From NCBI GenBank assembly GCA_963741565.1, contig CAVUIK010000019.1, forward strand, positions 124,001 to 188,000: a stretch of DNA of 64,000 nucleotides. Reading direction: 5' to 3'. Shown here piece after piece: positions 46,329 to 57,113 of this stretch. This DNA is from Ga0077555 sp963741565. Lineage in GTDB: Bacteria; Pseudomonadota; Alphaproteobacteria; Rhizobiales; Hyphomicrobiaceae. The position numbers and the translations under genes are program-made. Position 1 is the stretch's first letter; each line of letters starts with the position of its first letter. A model generated the notes under the pieces. That model was not told the origin of the DNA. It worked only from the letters and a program-made list of their open reading frames with translations, and searched no databases.

Positions 46329-46988
46329 TCAGATGACCTCATCGGTCTTGTCGTCGGTCTCGCCAAAACGGCGTAACGTGGCGGGCTTGGTTCCCGCATA
46401 CAGCTTCTCGAGGCCTGGGGCGATTTTGGCGTTCTCGCGTTCGAAGAGCGAGCGTCCCTGGAGATCGCTTTCGGCCAGGAACGGACCGAAATTCTCGACG
46501 TCGAGAACCCAGATCGCCTGCGCCAGCCCGAGTTCGTCGAGCCAATGAGCTGCGACGACCTTCTTGATGCCGCGCCCGAGCAGCGCACCGGTGCCATAGC
46601 CGACAGTCGTCAGGTAGATCGCGCCATGCGGCACGAAGCTCGACCGGTAGATCTCGCTGGTCATGCCGCCTTTGCCGATGATCACATTGCAGCCGGACAT
46701 CCCGAGCCAACCGTCGATCCATTTTGCGAAGCGGAACGATGCCGTTGCCGTCACAGCGCCGACCGTGAGCTCACCGTTGGGACCAACGCTGGCTGCGGGT
46801 GAGCAATGGAAGCTTGCGGTGCCAATGTCCGACGGCACGTTGCTGCGGTCCTCGACGGCGCGCTTATAGACACCCTCGCGCGCGGTATGGACGCGCCCCG
46901 TCAGATAGACCACGGTGCCGAGCTCGATCTTGGCGAGATCCTCGCGAGTCGCGGGCAGATTGAGGTTAACTGTCTTCAATTTGGTCAT
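46329..46988 (-). CDS. Class I fumarase/tartrate dehydratase beta-type protein
   Basis: A 219-residue protein of the Fumerase_C family, equal to the C-terminal half of class I fumarase or the TtdB subunit of L-tartrate dehydratase. Typical segments are LGTVVYLTGRVHTARE, HCSPAA, GMSGCNVIIGKGGM and YLTTVGYGTGALLGRGI. The alpha partner that carries the 4Fe-4S cluster ligands is not in the window, so an active hydratase would need an unlinked subunit. The start at 46988 (MTKLKTVNLNLP) fits the family, though the ribosome site is weak. Confidence 0.85.
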   Translation of the reverse strand: MTKLKTVNLNLPATREDLAKIELGTVVYLTGRVHTAREGVYKRAVEDRSNVPSDIGTASFHCSPAASVGPNGELTVGAVTATASFRFAKWIDGWLGMSGCNVIIGKGGMTSEIYRSSFVPHGAIYLTTVGYGTGALLGRGIKKVVAAHWLDELGLAQAIWVLDVENFGPFLAESDLQGRSLFERENAKIAPGLEKLYAGTKPATLRRFGETDDKTDEVI

Positions 46989-47082
46989 GCGCAACTCGAA
47001 AAGAATGACCGCGAACGCCGGGCAGTCAATTAACAATAGCATATGATAGCCACTTCGCCATGAGAGTTGCCGACGCTTCGAT

Positions 47083-48675
47083 ATGGCGGCAATTGCGCGT
47101 ATCGGACGGGACCCAGAAGTCTCGGACGGCCTGTGGGGCCTTGCGCGCGGGAACATCTATGCCCAATTTGCCGTACATCCGAACATCGTTTTTGGACTGA
47201 GTGAACCTTTGGCAATCTCCGACATTCCCGGCACTGCGCTGACATCCTTGCGCCAAGCGGGGAGCTATGTGTCGGAGTTCACCACACCGACACTACGCCT
47301 GGGTGTGACCGGGCTCTCGCGGTCCGGCAAAACCGTCTTCATCACCGGGCTCGTTCGAAACTTGACGCGGCCCAGCCGCTTGCCATTCTTCTCGCCGGCG
47401 GCGGAAGGGCGCATTCTGCGGGCCTACCTCGAACCGCAACCCGACGACGAGGTACCTCGCTTTTCTTACGAAGAGCACCTTGCGGCGCTGGCCCAAGACC
47501 CTCCGGTTTGGCCAGAGAGTACGCGGCGCATCGCCCAGTTGCGCGTGACGGTCGAATACATTCCCGTGCATCCATTGCGCCGGCGGTTCGGCGTAAGTCG
47601 GCTTCACGTGGACATTGTCGACTATCCCGGCGAGTGGCTGATTGACCTGCCGATGCTCGAGCAGAGCTATGCGGTCTGGTCGCGCGGCGCGTTGGAGTCG
47701 GCGCATGAGCCAAGACGGGCCAAGGCTGCGGCCGGCTTCCTGGGTTTTCTGGCTGGCGTTACGTCGGACCAGCCGCATGATGAAGCGACGGCGCTTGCTG
47801 GCACGGCTCAGTTTACCGCCTACCTCACGGCGGCGCGGAGCAGCCCGGTCAATGACCCGACGCTCGGGCCAGGACGTTTCCTGATGCCGGGGGATCTCGA
47901 TGGCTCGCCGCTGCTGACGTTCTTCCCGCTCAATGTTACTGAGACCACCGTATCGCCTCGAGGTTCCCTGGGTCAAATGCTGGAGCGCCGTTTCGAAGCG
48001 TACAAATCCCACGTCGTGCGGCCGTTCTTCCGCGATCATTTTGCCAAACTCGACCGCCAGATCGTGCTCGTGGATGCCTTGTCGGCGGTGGATGCCGGCG
48101 CGCCTGCGCTGGCGGATCTCGAACGGTCGCTAGGGGACGTTCTGGCCTGCTTCCGGCCGGGAGTGTCGAGTTGGCTCGGCCGGCTGCTCGGCCGACGGAT
48201 CGACCGAATTCTGTTCGCGGCGACCAAGGCCGATCACTTGCATCCCATGAACCATGACCGGCTCGAAGCGATTTTGTCTGGGCTGACGCGACGTGCCTCG
48301 GAGCGGGCCCAGTTTGCGGGGGCCAGTGTCAAATCCGTCGCGATCGCGGCTCTGCGGGCCACCCGCGAGGCGGAGATGACCCGGCAGGGGGAAACACTTG
48401 GCTGCATCGTCGGTACACCTTTGCCGGGCGAGCGGATCGGTGCCGAGACGTTTGATGGCCGCCGGTTGGCTGCCATCTTTCCCGGAGATCTTCCGGTGTC
48501 GCTCGAGGCGGCCCTGGCCCGGGGTGTGGCAGAAGCCTCGGATGCCTCCGTCCGGTTTGTGCGTTTCCGGCCGACCCGTATTGGGGGGGATGGACCCACG
48601 GGTACGCCTGTACCCTGGCCTCACATCCGTTTGGACCGGGCACTCGATTTCCTGATGGGAGACCGCCTCACATGA
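47083..48675 (+). CDS. YcjX-like P-loop NTPase (DUF463)
   Basis: A YcjX/DUF463 family protein with P-loop GVTGLSRSGKTVF and the conserved DIVDYPGEWLIDLP switch-like region, as well as FAATKADHL (NKxD-like). The family normally begins about 20 residues before the P-loop; here the open frame adds some 50 residues and the true start, perhaps a TTG near 47209, is uncertain. In E. coli ycjX is expressed with ycjF in the phage-shock and heat-shock responses. The stop overlaps the start of the YcjF-like gene (ATGA). Confidence 0.88.
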   Translation: MAAIARIGRDPEVSDGLWGLARGNIYAQFAVHPNIVFGLSEPLAISDIPGTALTSLRQAGSYVSEFTTPTLRLGVTGLSRSGKTVFITGLVRNLTRPSRLPFFSPAAEGRILRAYLEPQPDDEVPRFSYEEHLAALAQDPPVWPESTRRIAQLRVTVEYIPVHPLRRRFGVSRLHVDIVDYPGEWLIDLPMLEQSYAVWSRGALESAHEPRRAKAAAGFLGFLAGVTSDQPHDEATALAGTAQFTAYLTAARSSPVNDPTLGPGRFLMPGDLDGSPLLTFFPLNVTETTVSPRGSLGQMLERRFEAYKSHVVRPFFRDHFAKLDRQIVLVDALSAVDAGAPALADLERSLGDVLACFRPGVSSWLGRLLGRRIDRILFAATKADHLHPMNHDRLEAILSGLTRRASERAQFAGASVKSVAIAALRATREAEMTRQGETLGCIVGTPLPGERIGAETFDGRRLAAIFPGDLPVSLEAALARGVAEASDASVRFVRFRPTRIGGDGPTGTPVPWPHIRLDRALDFLMGDRLT

Positions 48676-49730
48676 GCGCCCAGTCGAGCGGCTCGGGACG
48701 TGGCCGAAAGCCGGAGGTCTTCACGCCGGATCATCCGGACTTGAAGGTCTCAGAAGCGGCGGTTGCTGCCGATGCGCCGCCGGACATTGGCGCACCGGAG
48801 CGCGGACCGCTGGGGTCGGGCCTGAGCCGGGCTGATTTCGGGCGCGGGTTCCGTTGGGGGGCGCTGCTGTTTGCGGCTGGGGGGCTGCTGGCCAGCCTCG
48901 CCTTGATGCTGTGGTTCGCGCGGTTCGTGACGGTTGCCATCGAACGCCAGGACTGGATCGGCTGGACGGCCTTTGGTCTGCTCTCGCTCATGGCGATGGC
49001 GCTACTCATGATCCTGGGGCGGGAAGTCGTGGGATTCTGGCGGATGCGTCGTCTCGGGGCGCTGAAGCTGGACGTAGATCGGGCTCTGTCGACACGCGAT
49101 CTGGCGCTCGAGCGGAAAGCGATCGACCGCATCTTGCAGCCGCTCGAGGCGAGGCCCGAGCTTCGGTGGTCCCTGGCGCGTGTGGCCGAGCACAAGCGTG
49201 ACGTGCGCGATCCCGGCGACCTCATCCGGTTGGCCGATCGCGAGGTCATGGCGACGCTGGATGGCGACGCGCGCCGCCGGGTCGGTGCGGCTGCGCGCCG
49301 TGTAAGCGTTGTTTCGGCTCTTAGCCCGACCGCGCTGTTGACGGTTGGTTGGGTTCTGGTCGAAAACATGCGGCTGCTGCGCGGCCTTGCAGGGATCTAT
49401 GGCGGTCGCCCCGGCTTTTTCGGCACGGCTAAACTGGCCAGGATGGTGTTTGTCCATATCATCGCAACCGGCGGCGTCGCAATGACCGATGACCTGCTTG
49501 GGCAATTCCTGGGCCAGGACCTCTTGCGTCGCGTGTCGCGGCGGCTCGGAGAAAGCGTCTTCAATGCTGCGCTCACGGCCAGGATCGGCGCTACGGCCAT
49601 GCATGTGATCCGCCCTGTGCCCTTCCTCGAGACAGAGCCGGCGCGGGCCCGTGATTTCATTGCCGAGATCGCTCGTCGCCCATCCGGCGAGGAGGATGTG
49701 GAGGCCACTAAGCCGCCCAGAAAAGCATGA
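48672..49730 (+). CDS. YcjF-like membrane protein (TIGR01620/DUF697)
   Basis: A 352-residue YcjF-type protein with a charged N-terminal region, two membrane helices at about residues 63-85 and 97-115 (GALLFAAGGLLASLALML; TAFGLLSLMAMALLMILG), and a C-terminal DUF697 domain (VSALSPTALLTVGWVLVENM). The ATG overlaps the stop of the ycjX-like gene by four bases, the normal arrangement. Both proteins are thought to act in envelope stress, but the mechanism is unknown. Confidence 0.88.
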   Translation: MSAQSSGSGRGRKPEVFTPDHPDLKVSEAAVAADAPPDIGAPERGPLGSGLSRADFGRGFRWGALLFAAGGLLASLALMLWFARFVTVAIERQDWIGWTAFGLLSLMAMALLMILGREVVGFWRMRRLGALKLDVDRALSTRDLALERKAIDRILQPLEARPELRWSLARVAEHKRDVRDPGDLIRLADREVMATLDGDARRRVGAAARRVSVVSALSPTALLTVGWVLVENMRLLRGLAGIYGGRPGFFGTAKLARMVFVHIIATGGVAMTDDLLGQFLGQDLLRRVSRRLGESVFNAALTARIGATAMHVIRPVPFLETEPARARDFIAEIARRPSGEEDVEATKPPRKA

Positions 49731-49757
49731 AGCCGGCCCGCGGCCCGCGGCCGGCTT
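49730..49757. terminator. Hairpin between convergent YcjF-like and hupB genes
   Basis: AAGCCGGCC (49730-49738) pairs with GGCCGGCTT (49749-49757); the loop itself is GC-rich and can pair further. It lies directly on the stop of the plus-strand gene and 27 bases past the stop of hupB. There is no T-run, so termination strength is uncertain. Confidence 0.55.
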
Positions 49758-49784
49758 CCGAAATCACGGGATCATCAGTTCAAT

Positions 49785-50057
49785 TCAATTCAGCTGCTCC
49801 TTGAGTTTCTTGGCCGGCGTGAACTTCGGCACATTGGAGGCGGGAATCTTGAGCGGGGCCTTGGTCAAGGGATTAATGCCTTCACGCGCCTTGCGATGGG
49901 CTACCTTGAACACTCCGAAGTCCGGGATACGGACCGGGTCCCCCTTCTTCATCGATTCCGTGATCTGTGAGAGCACGGCGTCGACCGCGTCTTTTGCCTT
50001 GTCCTTGCTCAGCTCGCATTTTGCAGCGACGGCATCGATCAGGTGTTGCTTGCTCAT
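49785..50057 (-). CDS. hupB: HU-family histone-like DNA-binding protein
   Basis: A 90-residue HU protein with the normal length and motifs: MSKQHLIDAVAAK at the start, the RIPDFGVFKVAHR beta-arm region and the proline-bearing tip (PLKIPASNVPKF). HU bends DNA and compacts the nucleoid. The gene lies downstream of lon on the same strand, a typical order in alphaproteobacteria, and is separated from it by a terminator. GAGGACGAGGAAC precedes the ATG. Confidence 0.95.
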   Translation of the reverse strand: MSKQHLIDAVAAKCELSKDKAKDAVDAVLSQITESMKKGDPVRIPDFGVFKVAHRKAREGINPLTKAPLKIPASNVPKFTPAKKLKEQLN

Positions 50058-50274
50058 GTTCCTCGTCCTCTAAACTGTGAATGGGGTGTGCTGAGGGACG
50101 TCGGTTGCTTGGAGTAATCTCCAGGCCTCGTCTCCCGCCGGTAGCTCCGCCACGAGGCGCAGCAACGGCGTTAACAACGATTAAAGCGGGGGGCCGTCAA
50201 GCCAAAAATCCCTCGAAACGCCCGGAAACAGGGCGTTCGGAGGGCCTTTCGCCGCATTCGGAGAACGAAAACAG

Positions 50275-50302
50275 AAACCCCCGGCGCCGTTAGCGCCAGG
50301 GG
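50275..50302 (-). terminator. Terminator of lon
   Basis: On the minus strand, CCCCTGGCGC and GCGCCGGGGG pair around a five-base loop and run into TTTC. The element is about 50 bases past the lon stop and upstream of hupB, so hupB needs its own promoter in 50058-50270. Confidence 0.75.
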
Positions 50303-50351
50303 CTTTGCTTGTTCAGGGTTCCGGCCCGGGAGCCAGGCCGAAGTCGAACGA

Positions 50352-52775
<2,424 letters not shown>

Positions 52776-52932
52776 CCGTCCTGGGCCAAGGCATGGCCGC
52801 CACCGGCGGTCGCACGCGTCCTGTCACAATACAAGCGGCGCGCCAACTTGCAGTATGGCCACCGGTTTGGGCGCGTTGCAACGCGCTCTTGGTTGATGTG
52901 CTGTGCATAAGCTTAATGCACACGGGCCATTT

Positions 52933-52960
52933 AGGTGGGGGAAATTCCCCCAACTTCAAG
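52933..52960 (-). promoter_or_regulatory. Sigma32-type heat-shock promoter of lon with internal palindrome
   Basis: On the minus strand the sequence reads CTTGAAG (52960-52954), a 13-base spacer, then CCCCACCT (52940-52933). This agrees well with the RpoH consensus CTTGAAA-N11-16-CCCCATNT. The spacer includes a GGGGGAATTTCCCCC palindrome that runs into the -10 box and could be a regulatory or structural element. Transcription would begin near 52925, leaving a leader of about 150 bases before lon. Confidence 0.6.
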
Positions 52961-53026
52961 TGTCGCAGGCTTATCGTTCAGATCCCAGCACCGGATGGCT
53001 GGGGAAAGGCCGCAACATGGCCGATG

Positions 53027-54277
53027 TCAGGCGCTCGAGCCTTTTTCTTCGACCCGCTCGGAATAGATCCGAAGTGGGCGAGCGCCGCCATCGACGACCT
53101 CAGGACCAATCACGACCTCCTCGACGCCCTTCAAGCTCGGCAAGTCGAACATGGTATCGAGCAGTATCTGCTCCATGATCGAGCGGAGGCCGCGGGCACC
53201 CGTCCTGCGTTCGACCGCCCGCTTGGCGATAGATTTGAACGCATCTTGCGTGATGGTAAGGCGCACGTCCTCCATCTCGAACAAGCGCTGGTACTGTTTG
53301 ACCAGCGCGTTCTTCGGTTCCGTCAGGATCTGGATCAACGCTTTCTCGTCGAGGTCTTCGAGGGTGGCGATGACGGGAAGGCGGCCGATGAACTCGGGGA
53401 TCAGCCCGAATTTCAGGAGGTCCTCGGGCTCGACCGATCGCAGGATCTCGCCGGTCCGGCGCTCGTCGGGACCAACCACGGTCGCACCGAAGCCAATCGA
53501 GGTGCCTTTGCCGCGCCGCGCAATGATGCGCTCAAGGCCGGCGAAGGCGCCACCACAAATAAACAGGATATTGGTCGTATCGACCTGCAGGAACTCCTGC
53601 TGCGGATGCTTGCGACCGCCCTGTGGCGGGACCGATGCAACAGTCCCTTCCATGATCTTGAGCAAAGCTTGTTGCACGCCTTCGCCGGAGACGTCGCGCG
53701 TGATCGAGGGATTATCGGATTTGCGGCTGATTTTGTCGACTTCGTCGATATAGACGATGCCGCGCTGCGCCCGCTCGACGTTATAGTCGGCATTCTGGAG
53801 CAGCTTGAGGATGATGTTCTCGACGTCCTCGCCGACGTAACCGGCCTCGGTCAGCGTCGTTGCGTCCGCCATCGTGAACGGCACATCGAGGATGCGCGCC
53901 AGGGTCTGAGCGAGCAGGGTCTTTCCGCAACCGGTCGGGCCGACCAGCAGGATATTGGACTTGGCAAGCTCGACGTCGTTGTTCTTGGCGGCGTGATTGA
54001 GGCGCTTGTAGTGATTGTGCACGGCAACCGCGAGCACGCGTTTGGCGTGGTCCTGCCCGATCACATAGGAGTTTAGAACACTGCTGATCTCTTGCGGGGA
54101 CGGCACGCCGTCCCGCGATTTGACGAGGGTGTTTTTGTTCTCCTCGCGAATGATGTCCATGCATAGCTCGACGCATTCATCGCAGATGAACACGGTCGGC
54201 CCGGCGATCAGCTTTCGGACCTCATGCTGGCTTTTGCCGCAGAACGAACAGTAGAGGGTGTTCTTCTCGCTAGGCAT
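53027..54277 (-). CDS. clpX: ClpXP unfoldase subunit ClpX
   Basis: A 416-residue ClpX, the AAA+ unfoldase for ClpP. The zinc-binding domain has C10, C13, C32 and C35 (YCSFC, ICDEC). Walker A is GPTGCGKT at 111-118, the pore loop GYVGED, Walker B IVYIDEVDK, the RKH loop GGRKHP, and the sensor-2 region GARGLRSIME. The start at 54277 (MPSEKNTLYC) follows the family rather than the longer frame. It lies downstream of clpP. Confidence 0.97.
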   Translation of the reverse strand: MPSEKNTLYCSFCGKSQHEVRKLIAGPTVFICDECVELCMDIIREENKNTLVKSRDGVPSPQEISSVLNSYVIGQDHAKRVLAVAVHNHYKRLNHAAKNNDVELAKSNILLVGPTGCGKTLLAQTLARILDVPFTMADATTLTEAGYVGEDVENIILKLLQNADYNVERAQRGIVYIDEVDKISRKSDNPSITRDVSGEGVQQALLKIMEGTVASVPPQGGRKHPQQEFLQVDTTNILFICGGAFAGLERIIARRGKGTSIGFGATVVGPDERRTGEILRSVEPEDLLKFGLIPEFIGRLPVIATLEDLDEKALIQILTEPKNALVKQYQRLFEMEDVRLTITQDAFKSIAKRAVERRTGARGLRSIMEQILLDTMFDLPSLKGVEEVVIGPEVVDGGARPLRIYSERVEEKGSSA

Positions 54278-54607
54278 CGCTTTTCTCACCCTCCCGATCT
54301 TATTTCTAGACCCGCACGCCGGGAGGCATGAGAGCCCGCCGTTGGCTGCTGACATCAAGCCCAGACAGAGGACCAAGGCGGATGGTCACTGACTACGCAG
54401 GGAATCCCTTCAACGATCTGAGCATGCTATCGACCGCTCGATCAAGAATGGATTAACAATTGACTGACGCTCCGCATTTTGCAGATCATCGTTTACGGTC
54501 ACATGTGACATAGCAGCCACTTGTTGCCTTGTCGCCGCAGGATGAGCAAGGATTGGGCCAACCAGCCCGCTTAAAATTCGCTCACCAAGCGAAGCCCGAC
54601 TGAAAGT
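54278..54607. other. Gap between clpP and clpX
   Basis: These 330 bases hold no gene. Next to clpP is a terminator-like hairpin (54573-54593), so clpX probably has its own promoter here. A TTGTTAATCC-rich AT stretch on the minus strand (about 54440-54465) is the most promoter-like part, but no exact boxes can be assigned. Confidence 0.45.
54573..54593 (-). terminator. Terminator after clpP
   Basis: On the minus strand TTCGCT and AGCGAA form a six-base stem with a five-base loop, followed by TTTT. It begins 15 bases after the clpP stop. Confidence 0.6.
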
Positions 54608-55231
54608 TTAGGAGATCTTGCCGAAATCGACCTCATCCCGCTTCGTCAGGACGCGGTCGATCAAGCCGAAGTCCTTCGCCTGGTCGGCTGTCATGAAATA
54701 GTCGCGGTCCAACGTGTTTTCAATCTTTTCATATGGTTGACCGGTGTGTTTGACGTACACCTCGTTCAGCCGGCGCTTCATTTTTATGATATCCTCGGCG
54801 TGGCGCTCGATATCACTGGCCTGACCGGAGAAACCGCCGGATGGCTGATGCACCATGATCCGGGCGTTTGTCAGGGCGTAGCGCATGCCCTTGGTGCCAG
54901 CCGTCAACAGCAGCGACCCCATGGACGCGGCCTGGCCGATGCACAGCGTCGCAATCGGGCACCGGATGAATTGCATCGTGTCATAAATCGCCATGCCCGA
55001 CGTGACCACGCCGCCGGGCGAGTTGATATACATCGCGATCTCTTTCTTCGGGTTCTGAGCCTCAAGAAAGAGCAACTGCATGCAGATCGAGGACGCCATA
55101 TGGTCTTCGACTTGGCCGATCACGAAAATAATCCGCTCCTGCAGCATCCGGGACGGCAGATCGTAGGGGCGCTCCCCGCGGGCCGTCTGCTCAATTACGG
55201 TCGGCCAATAGGTATTGGTGATCACGCTCAT
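54608..55231 (-). CDS. clpP: ClpP proteolytic subunit
   Basis: A 207-residue ClpP serine protease. The catalytic triad is visible as S103 (GQAASMGSLL), H128 (MVHQPSGG) and D177 (LDRDYF). The N-terminal axial region and the NSPGGVVTSGMAIYDT handle region fit. It forms the double-ring chamber served by ClpX. AAGGAC precedes the ATG at 55231. It lies between tig and clpX on the same strand, as is usual. Confidence 0.97.
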   Translation of the reverse strand: MSVITNTYWPTVIEQTARGERPYDLPSRMLQERIIFVIGQVEDHMASSICMQLLFLEAQNPKKEIAMYINSPGGVVTSGMAIYDTMQFIRCPIATLCIGQAASMGSLLLTAGTKGMRYALTNARIMVHQPSGGFSGQASDIERHAEDIIKMKRRLNEVYVKHTGQPYEKIENTLDRDYFMTADQAKDFGLIDRVLTKRDEVDFGKIS

Positions 55232-55272
55232 GGCGTCCTTCTCACTCTTCGAGGATCTCTTTGCTGCTGTAT

Positions 55273-55298
55273 ATGGTGCGATTCGATGTTCGCACCAT
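55273..55298. other. Perfect inverted repeat between tig and clpP
   Basis: ATGGTGCGA (55273-55281) and TCGCACCAT (55290-55298) form a perfect 9-base stem with an 8-base loop in the 95-base gap between tig and clpP. No T-run follows. It may be a partial terminator, an RNase processing hairpin or an operator that sets the ratio of the two proteins. Confidence 0.5.
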
Positions 55299-55326
55299 GG
55301 CTGAGCCGAACGTGACGCGGCCCTGA

Positions 55327-56697
55327 TCAGGTCCCGATGCCGGGGACGGCCTCGTCGGCGTCAATCGGCTTCAAAAGTTCTTCGCGCGGGACCTTACGCT
55401 CGGTCGGTTTCGCCTGGGCCGCGATGTAGTCGACAACCTTTTCCTCGAAGATCGGGGCACGGAGCTGGCTGACGGCGCCCGGCGTCTTCTCGAAATACTC
55501 ATAGACCATGCGTTCTTGGCCAGGGAAACGGCGGGCTTGCTCGAACAGCGCATTTCTGAGCTCGTCCTGCGTCACCTCGATCTTGCCCTTCTCGCCGATC
55601 TCGCCAAGGACGAGACCGAGGCGGACACGGCGTTCGGCAAGCTTATTGTACTCCGCGCGGACGTCGTCTTCGCTCTTGCCTTCGTCGGCGAAGCTCTTCT
55701 TGGCCTGTTCCATGCTCTGCTGGAGCTGGCCCCAGATAGCCTCAAATTCGTTCGCGACCAGGGTCGGGGGGAGGGGGAAAGTGTGGGCCTTGTCGAGTTC
55801 ATCGAGCATGGCCCGCTTCATCTTGGCGCGGGAGACCTGATCGTATTCCCGGCCGATCTGCGTCCGAACACGATCTTTGAGTCCTGCCAGATCATCGACC
55901 CCGAACCCTTTGGCAAGGTCGTCGTCGATGGCCGGTTTCACCGGCTTGCCGACCGCACTCACCTTCACATCGAAGGCTGCCTGCTTTCCGGCCAGCGTCG
56001 CTACCTGATAATCGGCTGGGAATGTGGCCATGACGACCTTCTCGTCGCCAGCTTTGGCGCCCGTCAGACCGTCCTCGAAGCCCGGGATGAAGCCGCCCTG
56101 GCCAAGAACCAGTGGCACGCCTTCGGCCTTGCCGCCTTCGAACTCAGCTCCATCGATGCGCCCGACGAAGTCGATCGTCAGCTGGTCGCCGGTGGCGGCA
56201 ACCCGGCCATCCTCGGGCTCGTAGCGCATATTGCGGCCGGCGAGTTCGTCGATCGCCTTGTCGACGGCTGCCTCGTCGACATCGGCCGCGAGGCGTTCGA
56301 GCTTGAGCGAGGCGAGGTCTGCAACTGCAATCTCCGGCAAAACCTCGAATGACATCGAATAGGCGAGATCGCTCGACCCGCCGATAACCTTCTCGATCTC
56401 GGCCTGATCCTCGGTCATATCAATCTTGGGCTGGAAGGCGGGCCGCTCCTTGCGGTCGGCGATCACTTTCTGGCTCGTCTCCTCGACGGCGCGCTGGACG
56501 ACCTCGGCCATCAGCGAGCGGCCGTAGACCTTCTTGATGTGGTTCTCAGGCACCTTGCCGCGCCGGAACCCTTTCAGCTGGATATTGTTCCTGACCTCAC
56601 CGAGGCGTGATGTGAAGCGCTCGCCCAGCTCGCTTTGGCCTACCACAACCTTGATCGTCCGCTTCAGGCCGTCGCTGTTCGTTACTGAAACTTCCAT
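55327..56697 (-). CDS. tig: Trigger factor
   Basis: A 456-residue ribosome-associated chaperone and prolyl isomerase. The ribosome-binding motif GFRRGKVP is at about residues 44-51, the FKBP-type PPIase domain follows (GDQLTIDFVGRIDG, GFIPGFEDGLTGAKAGDE), and a long helical C-terminal arm ends the protein. It is the first gene of the tig-clpP-clpX-lon-hupB series. A tRNA-Leu gene lies just upstream on the same strand. Confidence 0.96.
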   Translation of the reverse strand: MEVSVTNSDGLKRTIKVVVGQSELGERFTSRLGEVRNNIQLKGFRRGKVPENHIKKVYGRSLMAEVVQRAVEETSQKVIADRKERPAFQPKIDMTEDQAEIEKVIGGSSDLAYSMSFEVLPEIAVADLASLKLERLAADVDEAAVDKAIDELAGRNMRYEPEDGRVAATGDQLTIDFVGRIDGAEFEGGKAEGVPLVLGQGGFIPGFEDGLTGAKAGDEKVVMATFPADYQVATLAGKQAAFDVKVSAVGKPVKPAIDDDLAKGFGVDDLAGLKDRVRTQIGREYDQVSRAKMKRAMLDELDKAHTFPLPPTLVANEFEAIWGQLQQSMEQAKKSFADEGKSEDDVRAEYNKLAERRVRLGLVLGEIGEKGKIEVTQDELRNALFEQARRFPGQERMVYEYFEKTPGAVSQLRAPIFEEKVVDYIAAQAKPTERKVPREELLKPIDADEAVPGIGT

Positions 56698-56760
56698 GTC
56701 GTCTTCACTCGCTTCGTCTTGGCCGCACGGCGGCTAGGTTGTTGTCGTCGGCTCGGTCAG

Positions 56761-56845
56761 TGGTGCGGGCGGAGGGACTCGAACCCCCACGACTTGCGCC
56801 GCTGGAACCTAAATCCAGTGCGTCTACCAATTCCGCCACGCCCGC
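56761..56845 (-). tRNA. tRNA-Leu (anticodon UAG)
   Basis: The reverse strand gives a complete 85-base tRNA including an encoded CCA. Acceptor stem GCGGGCG pairs with CGCCCGC; the D-arm region is GCGGAATTGGTAGACGC, the anticodon stem-loop CTGGA-TTTAGGT-TCCAG (UAG), a long variable arm of the leucine type follows, and the T-loop is TTCGAGT. It would read CUA codons. It lies upstream of tig on the same strand and divergent from pyrB. Confidence 0.95.
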
Positions 56846-57113
56846 AGCGGTTGATCCGCCGGGCATCGCCGCGGACCAGGAAACAGTCTGCTCACCGGGC
56901 TTGCAAGGCAACCATGCCAGCTCCGCGCGCAAAACGATCGCGTGACATATATCTGGCGATGTCCCGACTGATCAATCGAGAAAGTGGCCCAGCGGCGGTG
57001 TCGCGCCAGAGCTTTCTGGCATGGTCAACGCAGAAGGCCACTTTGGACGAGCCCGGCAAGTGTGTCCTTGGGAGTGATCATCTCTCCTCTTGCCCGATCC
57101 GGTAGGGTCGCGT

